DNA of 46,740 bases from assembly GCA_037143575.1 (NCBI GenBank), contig JBAWYM010000006.1:1-46740 (forward strand), in the 5' to 3' direction. Shown piece after piece: positions 30,412-37,364 of this stretch (positions are counted from its first letter, which is position 1; every line of letters starts with the position of its first letter). The translations under genes were made by a program, and so were the position numbers. The DNA is from JBAWYM01 sp037143575 (GTDB lineage Bacteria; Patescibacteriota; Gracilibacteria; Peribacterales; Peribacteraceae). The notes under the pieces were generated by a model, which was not told the origin of the DNA, did not search any database, and saw only the letters and a program-made list of their open reading frames with translations.

Positions 30412-30439
30412 AGTTTACCTGCTTAGATGTTTCTGTCAA
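30412..30439 (-). promoter_or_regulatory. promoter of attenuator unit 2
   Basis: Minus strand TTGACA (30439-30434), 16-nt spacer, TAAACT (30417-30412). Both hexamers and the spacing are identical to the aro operon promoter at 12084-12111. Confidence 0.75.
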
Positions 30440-30459
30440 CGTCGAGCCGAAAATGCTGA

Positions 30460-31005
30460 TTACACCCCTATGCTCAAACAGTGCTCCACGCGAGCGATAC
30501 GGGTTTCGTGGTTTTCAATTTTCTCATCATGCTGAACTGTACGATCATGGAAAATGCCGTTGAAGTCATGAACGAGTTGTTCGAGTCTTAGGTCGATGTA
30601 CACCAAAATATCTTCTCTCATTGTATTCATTTCTGATCGCAAGATTTTCGTCTCTTCCTGGATTTCGCTCTTTATCGCCACATGCATTTTCTGCATCTCC
30701 GCTCGCAAGTTACTGTCGACACTCCGAATCTCCGATTGCAAGTTACTGTTGAAACTCTGTATCTCCGCTCGCAAGCTTTTGTCTATATTCTGTATCTCCG
30801 ACTGTAAGCTTGTGTTATTGCTTTGTATCTCCGACCGCAAGCCATTTTCAGTACTCCGTATTTCCGATCGTAACTCATCGATATCGTCCTTCGTTGCCAA
30901 CTTCATATCCAGCAGATCCTGCTTTGTCAGTGGAGCTGATATGTTTGATGCTTTCTTGATGCTGCGCTTCAGTTTGCCAGCCGATTTCTTCTTGATTGTC
31001 TTCAT
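30460..31005 (-). CDS. coiled-coil protein with 11-residue repeats
   Basis: A 181-residue protein: a basic N-terminus (KTIKKKSAGKLKRSIKK), then ATKDDIDELRSEI and at least four 11-residue units (SNNTSLQSEIQ, NIDKSLRAEIQ, SFNSNLQSEIR, SVDSNLRAEMQ), then a charged helical tail with a leucine-zipper-like end. The DNA shows the matching 33-nt period with the core ATCTCCG-CTCGCAAG. Hendecad periodicity predicts a straight, right-handed coiled coil, as in DUF1640-like and stalk proteins. It is likely oligomeric; function unknown. Confidence 0.75.
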   Translation of the reverse strand: MKTIKKKSAGKLKRSIKKASNISAPLTKQDLLDMKLATKDDIDELRSEIRSTENGLRSEIQSNNTSLQSEIQNIDKSLRAEIQSFNSNLQSEIRSVDSNLRAEMQKMHVAIKSEIQEETKILRSEMNTMREDILVYIDLRLEQLVHDFNGIFHDRTVQHDEKIENHETRIARVEHCLSIGV

Positions 31006-31040
31006 GGGAATGGAAAGAAAGGGGGGAAAGTTACGAAATT

Positions 31041-32141
31041 TCAGAGTGCTCTGCTCGTGATTTTCTGAAAAGTTTCCTCGATCAGCGGCGCGTCCACAGT
31101 ATTGTCCTGTCGCAGTTCTTCGATCTTTGTGAGTTGGCGGTCGAGCTGACGTTCGCGGGTGGTGGTGAGTTCTTCAAATCCCTTGTGCACCGTTTCGAAC
31201 CGGCTTTGGACGGTCGCCATCTGCTCCTTGAATTTCTCCCATTGTGTGCGGAATCCACCGAAGACCGAGAGCATCTCCCGCGATTTCCCTTCCACGCTGA
31301 AGTTATCGATGGACTGGCGGATCACCGCGAGGACGGCGTAGAGACTCAAGGGCGAGCAGAGGATCGTCTTGCCTTTCATCGCCTCATCGATGAGATCACG
31401 GTCCACTTCGTTGATGAATCCGAAGATCTGCTCGTTGGGGATGAAGAGGAGGACGTAGTCGACGGTGTTCTCTTCTGGGTTGATGTAGTCGCGCGTCTGC
31501 ACTTCCTTGATGCGATTCTTCACGTCCTTGAGAAAGGCTTTCTTGTGCTCCTCTTTCTCCCGTTCCGTTTTGGCATCGACGTACTGCTGGTACTGCGAGA
31601 AGGGGAACTTCACATCCATATTCAGTGTGAGGTTTTTTGGAAGCTTGAAGGTGAAGTCCGGCTTGGATCCGGTATTGCCCTGCTTGGTCTGCTTGATGTA
31701 ATTGATGCCTTCGATCAATCCGGAAAGCCGCAGAACATCCTCCGCCATGCGCTCACCCCACTGCCCGCGTTCACTATTGCTCGAGAGGGCGCTCTTCAGA
31801 CTTCCTGTGGTATCGGTGAGCTCTTTGATCACCTTGGCCGCATTCTCCAGGCGTGTATCCATCTTCGCATGTCCGCTGCCGATTTCCCGCATGAGGGTTT
31901 CTACCTTGTCGAGATTGTGCTGCACGGCTTTGAGCGAAACATCGATCACATCTTTCTTTCCCGAGAGCTTGGTTTCGGCGAGCTGCAGGATTTGCTCGGC
32001 CTGCCTCGTCATCACTCTCGCGGAGAGGTTTTCCGCTGCCGCTTCCGCATCACTGGCAGATTTCCGGGAGAGGAAAAACGCGGCAGCACCGCCGATGCCG
32101 ATACCGAGGAGGAGACCGATGGCGAAGATGAGGAGTGTCAT
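31041..32141 (-). CDS. rmuC: RmuC-family DNA recombination protein
   Basis: A 366-residue protein with an N-terminal membrane anchor (MTLLIFAIGLLLGIGIGGAAAFFL), a coiled-coil segment (DAEAAAENLSARVMTRQAEQ) and the RmuC nuclease-like domain: GQWGERMAEDVLRLSGL, PDFTFKLPKNLTLNMDVKFPFSQYQQYVDA, VDYVLLFIPNEQIFGFINEVDRDLID, and LCSPLSLYAVLAVIRQS. RmuC limits inversions at short inverted repeats in E. coli, which is notable in a genome this rich in palindromes. ATG 32141 is used; the frame upstream lacks homology. Confidence 0.92.
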   Translation of the reverse strand: MTLLIFAIGLLLGIGIGGAAAFFLSRKSASDAEAAAENLSARVMTRQAEQILQLAETKLSGKKDVIDVSLKAVQHNLDKVETLMREIGSGHAKMDTRLENAAKVIKELTDTTGSLKSALSSNSERGQWGERMAEDVLRLSGLIEGINYIKQTKQGNTGSKPDFTFKLPKNLTLNMDVKFPFSQYQQYVDAKTEREKEEHKKAFLKDVKNRIKEVQTRDYINPEENTVDYVLLFIPNEQIFGFINEVDRDLIDEAMKGKTILCSPLSLYAVLAVIRQSIDNFSVEGKSREMLSVFGGFRTQWEKFKEQMATVQSRFETVHKGFEELTTTRERQLDRQLTKIEELRQDNTVDAPLIEETFQKITSRAL

Positions 32142-32209
32142 AGGAAAGGGATGGTAGCAGAATGTGAGTGGAAGGAAGTGTAGGGGAGGGGTGTACAATT
32201 GTCCACTAG

Positions 32210-32310
32210 TGGATTGGCGATTGAAAGATTAGGCGATTGGCGATTTGTTACCTTCTCTTTGTTCAACGAGAATTGGCCATTGAGTCATTGGCCATTCGAA
32301 AAGCTGGAAA
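32210..32310. repeat. degenerate ATTGGCGATT-type short repeats
   Basis: GATTGGCGATTGAAAGATTA, GGCGATTGGCGATTTG, then AATTGGCCATTGAGTCATTGGCCATTC: approximate 7-nt periodic units between rmuC and the rpsO promoter. Confidence 0.6.
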
Positions 32311-32314
32311 ACGC

Positions 32315-32342
32315 TTGCAATCCGCAATTCACTGCGTAAAAT
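32315..32342 (+). promoter_or_regulatory. promoter of rpsO
   Basis: TTGCAA (32315-32320), 16-nt spacer, TAAAAT (32337-32342). A leader RNA of about 85 nt precedes the rpsO ATG. Confidence 0.65.
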
Positions 32343-32352
32343 GCAGAGTTGT

Positions 32353-32407
32353 CCGCGCTGCTCTCTCAAGCGGCTCTACGCTCTAACGGCGCGGCAGAGT
32401 CTTTTTT
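32353..32407 (+). promoter_or_regulatory. rpsO leader hairpin with T-run (possible attenuator)
   Basis: CCGCGCTG (32353-32360) pairs with CGGCGCGG (32387-32394), and a T6 run follows at 32402-32407, before the rpsO start. S15 genes are commonly autoregulated through leader structures, so this may be an S15-responsive or attenuation element. The T-run begins 7 nt after the stem, which is further than in a standard terminator. Confidence 0.4.
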
Positions 32408-32434
32408 GCTCGTCTTTCTCCTCCCCATCCTCCT

Positions 32435-32704
32435 ATGACGCTCAAGACTACCGCCAAGAAACGCCTCATTACCAAGCACCGCACGCACGACAAAGACACC
32501 GGGTCTGCGCAAGTTCAGATCGCCATCCTCACCAAGGAAATCGATCTTCTCAGCAAGCACCTCCAGGAGCACAAGAAAGATTTCTCCGCCCGCCGCGGTC
32601 TTCTCGGCAAGGTCGCACAGCGCCGCAAGCTCCTCAATTACCTCCGCATGAATAAGCCGGAGGAGTATCAGAGTGTGCTGGAGATGCATGAGCTGAAGAA
32701 ATAA
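32435..32704 (+). CDS. rpsO: 30S ribosomal protein S15
   Basis: An 89-residue S15: TLKTTAKKRLITKHRTHDKDTGSAQVQIAILTKEIDLLSKHLQEHKKDFSARRGLLGKVAQRRKLLNYLRMNKPEEYQSVLEMHELKK. Usual length, with the conserved DTGS..VQ.A.L, HL..H..D, R.L....RRKLL.YL pattern. It binds 16S rRNA helices 20-22. rpsO and pnp are usually adjacent; here 2.2 kb of repeats and accessory genes separate them. The last codons are included in a tandem duplication. Confidence 0.97.
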   Translation: MTLKTTAKKRLITKHRTHDKDTGSAQVQIAILTKEIDLLSKHLQEHKKDFSARRGLLGKVAQRRKLLNYLRMNKPEEYQSVLEMHELKK

Positions 32705-33271
32705 GCTCTTCGTTTACCCTCATCCTTCGACTAGCTCAGGACAGGTCCCCCGGCCCTTCTCCCCCCTTGCGATTGGAGTGTTGATGGGTGGGTTGTTCTG
32801 CGCGTATTGAGCAGGGGAGAAGGGGGCTGTTTGTGTTTTTGTACTTGTCTGTTTTTGAAAAAGAAAAAAACAAAACAACACACAAATTCCCCCTCCTCAC
32901 GATCCCATCAATCAAAGCAGTCGCAACGCTCAACATTCGTATTACGAGGGAGGAGGGGGCGAGGGGGAGGTCGAACCAGAGCTCGAATGGAGTAGTGTAT
33001 TGGAGCAGCATGAGCTGAAGAAGTAGGCTCTTCGTTTGCCCTCATCTCCGGCCCTTCTCCCCCCTTATGGAAGGAGTGTTGGTCGGCGGTTGTTTTTCTG
33101 TTTTCGAACAGGGGAGAAGGGAGTCTGTTTGTGTTTGTTGTCTGTTTTTCGAAAGAACAAAAACAACACACAAATTCCCCCTCCTCATGATTCCATCAAT
33201 CAAGGCAGTCGCAAAGCTCAACATTCGTATTGCGAGGGAGGAGGGGGCGAGGGGGAGGTTTTGGCAGAGCA
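32686..33271. repeat. 322-bp tandem duplication including the rpsO 3' end
   Basis: Copy A runs from 32686 to 33007 and copy B from 33008 to about 33271. Each starts with GCATGAGCTGAAGAA, the last rpsO codons, then GCTCTTCGTTT-CCCTCAT. Each contains nested inverted repeats: CTTCTCCCCCCTT with AGGGGAGAAGGG, GTTTGTGTTTTTGT with ACAACACACAAA, and CCCCCTCCTCA with GAGGGAGGAGGGGG. Copies differ by scattered substitutions and small indels. A G-rich run with four G-tracts (32945-32970 and 33233-33258) ends each copy. This accounts for the gap between rpsO and the DUF559 gene. Confidence 0.9.
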
Positions 33272-33640
33272 CGCATGCGGAAAAATCGCTTTCTCAATCA
33301 GCCGCAGTGCTCCGTACAAATCCGTCTCCACCGTCTCGCTTGGGATATGGAGAATCCTATATCCCTGCTCACGCAGAAACTTATCTCGTTCACGATCGTA
33401 TTCGATGCGCGTTTCGTGGATCCCGCCATCGATCTCGATGACAAGGTGATGCGCCATACAAAGGAAATCGACGATGTAGGGTCCGACGGGAGCTTGCCGT
33501 CGGAATTTGCAGTTGAAAAATTGATGTGCCCGAACCATTTCCCAGAGCATGGTCTCGGAACGCGTCATGTTTTTGCGGAGTTGCTGAGCGAATTTCAATT
33601 TCTCCTTCCGTTCATTTTCGAAGCGGATTTCTTCGCGCAT
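33218..33640 (-). CDS. DUF559 (Vsr-like) endonuclease-domain protein
   Basis: From ATG 33640 a 140-residue protein: LKFAQQLRKNMTRSETMLWEMVRAHQFFNCKFRRQAPVGPYIVDFLCMAHHLVIEIDGGIH, then RDKFLREQGYRILHIPSETVETDL. The pattern (RR..P.G.YIVDF.....LVIEIDGG.H) is the DUF559 PD-(D/E)XK nuclease core related to Vsr. A longer frame to 33823 would overlap the divergent gene and adds no homology. The C-terminus (CSAKTSPSPPPPSQYEC) is read out of repeat copy B, so the gene runs into the repeat. Substrate unknown. Confidence 0.82.
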   Translation of the reverse strand: MREEIRFENERKEKLKFAQQLRKNMTRSETMLWEMVRAHQFFNCKFRRQAPVGPYIVDFLCMAHHLVIEIDGGIHETRIEYDRERDKFLREQGYRILHIPSETVETDLYGALRLIEKAIFPHACSAKTSPSPPPPSQYEC

Positions 33641-33798
33641 GTTCGAAATATATCGCTGATCGTGTGCTTCGCAATCAGACAGTCGTACACCTCTTTGATA
33701 ACGCATTCTTGCGCTGTATTGGGGAAGATTTGTTGATGAATCCCTTTGCTCGTAGTTAATCAGCAGCTCTACACTGAGTCCTTCTTCTACGTTGTAAT

Positions 33799-34212
33799 AT
33801 GTCAGAAGCAGTTCGCTGTTCACCGAGAAATCTTCAGGAAATTCTTCATGAACTGAGGACCATTGATGGACTCAAGCCGGAAACACAGAAACTGCACATT
33901 CTTTCCTTAGTAGCAGCGGAACATTGTCGTTTTGAGTATCTCATCGGAGCGAACGAATTTTGTTTGAGGCTTCGTCATCTACAGCATTGGCTGGGGGAAT
34001 TCGGAGAACGAAAGAGAATAGAATTTACCGATCCAGAATTGGCCCGAGAGAAATTTCTGGATGAATTTGGCGGCAGAGCTGAGCTCACTTCGAGTGTACG
34101 AAGAATTAACGAATGGCTTCGAATGATTCTTTGGGATCGAGGTGAAGTCACTGAAAGCGAGCTGGAAAATCTCATTTTCACCGGAAAATTCGAAGATTCT
34201 CCTAAGGAATAG
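33799..34212 (+). CDS. hypothetical protein, paralogue A
   Basis: A 137-residue soluble protein with a mainly helical pattern, paralogous to the next gene. RRINEWLRMILWDRGEVTESELENLIF aligns with RSINDWLKRSDWSGSAVTAEDLERLIF there. FCLRLRHLQHWLGEF likewise matches FCKYLRDMRQWSGDQ. No family recognised. Composition is AT-richer than pnp. Confidence 0.6.
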   Translation: MSEAVRCSPRNLQEILHELRTIDGLKPETQKLHILSLVAAEHCRFEYLIGANEFCLRLRHLQHWLGEFGERKRIEFTDPELAREKFLDEFGGRAELTSSVRRINEWLRMILWDRGEVTESELENLIFTGKFEDSPKE

Positions 34213-34262
34213 CTCGGTCGATTGGTTGCCGAATTTTCTTCCATTCCTTTACCCAATAATCC

Positions 34263-34679
34263 ATGTCAGAGACTGAACATGAACCGCGGCATTTGGCTCT
34301 TCAATCGGTTGTCGATCTCACGACATTTTCCGCACGCATGGAGACCATTGCTGGCTTGGCAATGAATCGGACTGGGTTCGATCCAGGGGCCGATCTGTTT
34401 TGCAAGTATCTCAGGGACATGCGCCAGTGGTCCGGCGATCAGTTGTATGTCGATCTCAGAAGAGAATACGGTGAGGAATCGAGAGAAATATTCTTGAATC
34501 TGGAAACAGTTGGAGGAAGGGATCGTCTTGAGAGAGATGCGCGAAGCATCAATGACTGGTTGAAGCGCAGTGATTGGAGTGGGAGCGCAGTGACCGCCGA
34601 GGATTTGGAAAGATTGATATTTCTCTCTGAAGAAAAAAGAGAAGTGGATGAAGGAACGTCAGGATCAGGGAATTCGTGA
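34263..34679 (+). CDS. hypothetical protein, paralogue B
   Basis: A 138-residue protein, second of a tandem pair separated by 50 nt. It is helical and acidic, ending in a low-complexity tail (EEKREVDEGTSGSGNS). The C-terminal W-L..W...T..DLE.LIF motif shared with paralogue A suggests a small binding domain. Function unknown. Confidence 0.6.
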   Translation: MSETEHEPRHLALQSVVDLTTFSARMETIAGLAMNRTGFDPGADLFCKYLRDMRQWSGDQLYVDLRREYGEESREIFLNLETVGGRDRLERDARSINDWLKRSDWSGSAVTAEDLERLIFLSEEKREVDEGTSGSGNS

Positions 34680-34805
34680 GAGTTCTCCCGGGAGCCAAAC
34701 GGCACTTTTCTCTTTTCTTCATCGGCTTTTGGCGTAAACTTCCCTCAGTTCTTTCCCCCCGTCGCATCCTTTCCCCGCTTCCGGGTTTACAGTGAAGTTC
34801 CATGT

Positions 34806-34870
34806 GTTCATTCTTCGACTACGCTCAGAATGACATAGTTGATGTCCAGAATGACATTGCTGATGATATG
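34806..34870. repeat. TTCGACTACGCTCAGAATGACA-type repeats before pnp
   Basis: CATTCTTCGACTACGCTCAG then AATGACAT, followed by two further degenerate AGAATGACAT units. It belongs to the same broad class as the 1481-1636 repeat. The rest of the 270-nt gap before pnp shows nothing else. Confidence 0.55.
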
Positions 34871-34949
34871 GATTTCCCCTGTGAATCCAGATGAGCGCGG
34901 AACGATCCAGCGGAGGGAAGAATGACTTTCATTCTTTCCCCTTTCTCGT

Positions 34950-37175
34950 ATGTCCATACTTCCTTCGTCCACTGCCCAGAAGCAGCAGGACTATACCCTC
35001 ATGCTCGGAGACCAGGAGATGGTCTTCTCGACCGGCCTCATCGGTACGCAGGCCAATGCTACCGTCCTCTGCCGCATCGGCGGGACTGTTGCCATGGGCA
35101 ACGTCACGGTCAGCGCCAAGGCGCGTGATGTTGATTTCTTGCCGCTGCAGGTGGTCTATCAAGAAAAATACTATGCCGGTGGGCGCATCGCCGGAAGCCG
35201 CTTCCGCAAGCGCGAAGGTCGTCCTGCGGATCAGTACGTTCTCCTCGGACGCGTGGTGGACCGTGGTCTTCGCCCGATGATCCAGAAGCACATTCGTAAC
35301 GATATTCAGGTCTTCTGCACCATCCTCTCGTATGACATGGAGCATGAGCACGATATCGCTGCGGTCAACGCCGCGAACTTGGCTGTCGCCATCTCCGACT
35401 GTCCGGCAGACGGACCGCTCGGGACGGTACGCGTTGGTTTGATCGGCGGAGAATTGGTGCTCAATCCTACGCGTGAAGCACGTCTCAAGAGTGATCTCGA
35501 TATGTTCGTCACCGCCTCCCCGGAGCGCGTGGTGATGATCGAAGCCGGTGCCAATCAGGTGCCTGAAGCCGAGATCGTGAAGGCGATCCAGTTTGGCAAG
35601 AAGTGGGCACAGAAGATCGCGCTCTACTTCCAGGATCTCCAGAAGAAGATCGGTAAGCCCAAGATGGAGTTCCCCGCCGTCTTCTCCAATGATGAAGCGA
35701 TGCAGAAGCTCAAGGACTGGGCGCTCCCGACGATTTCGAAGGCCATCAAAGATCCCATCGAGAAGCTCAAGCGCCGTGCGATGTTCACTGAGCTCATGAA
35801 TACGTCCGCTGCGAAGCTCGAGGAGACCTATGGTGCAGCTGGAGACAAGAAGGAGCTCATCGAGCTTTATAAGCACGCACCGGAGATGATGGATAAGGTC
35901 ATCAAGGGCGAAGTGCGCCGTTTGATTCTCGATGAGGGAACGCGCATGAGCAGCCGCAAGATCACCGAGATTCGTCCGATCAGTGCGATGGTGGATACCC
36001 TGCCGAATTTCGTCCACGGCAGTGCGCTCTTCCAGCGCGGCGAGACGCAGGGTCTCACCACGGTCACGCTGGGAGGACCCGGTGTGCAGCAGATATCCGA
36101 AGGCATGGAAGGCGAGCACAAGCTCCGCTACATGCACCACTACAACTTCCCGCCGTTCTCCGTGGGCGAGACGAGCAATCGCCTGATGGTGGGAAACCGC
36201 GAAATCGGACATGGCAATCTCGCACAGCGTGCGCTTGAGCCGGTCCTGCCTCCGGTCGAGGGCTACCCCTACACCATTCGCACCGTCACCGAGATTTTGG
36301 AGAGCAACGGTTCGTCCTCCATGGCCGCTACCTGCGCTTCTACCCTCGCGCTCATGGCAGCCGGCGTGCCGATCACCGCTCCGGTTTCCGGTATCGCTTT
36401 AGGTTTGATTTCCGATGAGCCCAACAACAAGTACATCGTCCTCTCAGACCTGCAAGATGAGGAGGACTTCGGTGGCGACATGGACTTCAAGATGGCCGGA
36501 ACTGAGAAGGGTGTCACCGCTATTCAGATGGATATCAAGATCAAGGGTCTGCCTGATTCCGTCTTCGAGGAAGCCATCGAGCGCTCGCGCACGGGTCGCC
36601 TCGAAATTCTCGCGGTGATGCTCAAGGCGATCCCCGAGCCCCGCAAGGAGATGAGCCCGCATGCGCCCCGCATCGAGATCATCCAGGTGAATCCGGAGGA
36701 TATCCGCCTGATCATCGGTAAGGGCGGCGAGATGATCCAGAAGATCACCAAGGAACTGGGAGTGGAGATCGACATCGAAGACAGCGGTCTCGTGTACGTC
36801 ACATCGGTGAACGGCGAGTCCATGGTGAAGGCCAAGGAATGGATTCAGGGCATCGTGTCCAAGCCGGAAGTCGGCAAGGTCTACGATTCCAAGGTGGTCC
36901 GCATCATCCCGGGAGTGGGCGCCATCGTGGAGTTCCTCCGCGGTAAGGACGGCATGGTTCACATCAGCGAGCTTGCCTGGACCCGCACCGAGCAGGTGGA
37001 GGATGTCTTGAAGGTGGGTCAGGAAGTGAAGGTGATCGTCATCGAGTACGACGCTCAAGAAGGCAAGACGCGCCTCTCGCTCAAGCAGATGACGCCGCCA
37101 CCCGAAGGATTCCGCGCTCCGCCTCCGCGTTCCGGAGGATTTAGCGGGGGACACCGGGGACCGCCACGCAGATAG
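34950..37175 (+). CDS. pnp: polyribonucleotide nucleotidyltransferase
   Basis: PNPase of 741 residues, a phosphorolytic 3'-5' exoribonuclease. The first RNase PH domain (about 15-150, ANATVLCRIGGTVAMGNVTVSAK) is followed by an all-alpha linker and the second RNase PH domain (RPISAMVDTLPNFVHGSALFQRGETQGL, and DEEDFGGDMDFKMAGT with catalytic Asp residues). Next come a KH domain (VNPEDIRLIIGKGGEMIQKI) and an S1 domain (GKVYDSKVVRIIPGVGAIVEFLRGKDGMVHISELA). The tail is Pro/Gly-rich. Start at 34950 fits the family. A 3' hairpin at 37211 follows. Confidence 0.97.
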   Translation: MSILPSSTAQKQQDYTLMLGDQEMVFSTGLIGTQANATVLCRIGGTVAMGNVTVSAKARDVDFLPLQVVYQEKYYAGGRIAGSRFRKREGRPADQYVLLGRVVDRGLRPMIQKHIRNDIQVFCTILSYDMEHEHDIAAVNAANLAVAISDCPADGPLGTVRVGLIGGELVLNPTREARLKSDLDMFVTASPERVVMIEAGANQVPEAEIVKAIQFGKKWAQKIALYFQDLQKKIGKPKMEFPAVFSNDEAMQKLKDWALPTISKAIKDPIEKLKRRAMFTELMNTSAAKLEETYGAAGDKKELIELYKHAPEMMDKVIKGEVRRLILDEGTRMSSRKITEIRPISAMVDTLPNFVHGSALFQRGETQGLTTVTLGGPGVQQISEGMEGEHKLRYMHHYNFPPFSVGETSNRLMVGNREIGHGNLAQRALEPVLPPVEGYPYTIRTVTEILESNGSSSMAATCASTLALMAAGVPITAPVSGIALGLISDEPNNKYIVLSDLQDEEDFGGDMDFKMAGTEKGVTAIQMDIKIKGLPDSVFEEAIERSRTGRLEILAVMLKAIPEPRKEMSPHAPRIEIIQVNPEDIRLIIGKGGEMIQKITKELGVEIDIEDSGLVYVTSVNGESMVKAKEWIQGIVSKPEVGKVYDSKVVRIIPGVGAIVEFLRGKDGMVHISELAWTRTEQVEDVLKVGQEVKVIVIEYDAQEGKTRLSLKQMTPPPEGFRAPPPRSGGFSGGHRGPPRR

Positions 37176-37210
37176 CTGGTAGCGAGTAGCGGTTAGCGAA
37201 TAGCAACAAA

Positions 37211-37256
37211 GCCAGTCATGTCATGGTGAGCCGCGTCGAACCATGGCATGACTGGC
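37211..37256. terminator. stem-loop downstream of pnp
   Basis: GCCAGTCATGTCATGGT pairs with ACCATGGCATGACTGGC (one mismatch) around GAGCCGCGTCGA. It belongs to the widespread ATGGTGAGC..GTCGAACCAT repeat class and lacks a T-run. Confidence 0.6.
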
Positions 37257-37308
37257 GTGATTCTTGATGATACGATTCACTACAGAAAATATTCATGATG
37301 CTGCCCGC

Positions 37309-37345
37309 AGGTCGATCCTTCGACGCGGCTCAGGACAGGCGACCC
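37309..37345. repeat. GCAGGTCGATCCTTCGAC-type element
   Basis: GCAGGTCGATCCTTCGACGC ... GGCTCAGGACAGGCGACC. The reverse complement matches the element translated within rsmA (22579-22620), so the same mobile unit is found both between and inside genes. Confidence 0.75.
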
Positions 37346-37364
37346 TCTCTGTCTTTGATTGAAA

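Noticed and set aside
30700..30860. CRISPR-like 33-nt periodic repeats
   Set aside because: They encode an 11-residue coiled-coil repeat in frame; spacers are absent.
30996..32183. Open frame of 395 codons antisense to rmuC
   Set aside because: RmuC on the minus strand is unambiguous; the plus-strand frame has no recognisable domain.
32686..33271. CRISPR array
   Set aside because: There are only two long copies (322 bp) with internal inverted repeats, no short regularly spaced repeats with unique spacers, and no cas genes.
33218..33823. A 201-residue version of the DUF559 protein
   Set aside because: The first 61 residues have no homology to the family and would overlap the divergent gene at 33799; ATG 33640 fits the usual length.
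34929..36212. Long open frame (427 codons) antisense to pnp
   Set aside because: It mirrors the codon pattern of PNPase, has low-complexity His/Asp/Leu content typical of antisense frames, and matches no family; pnp itself is certain.
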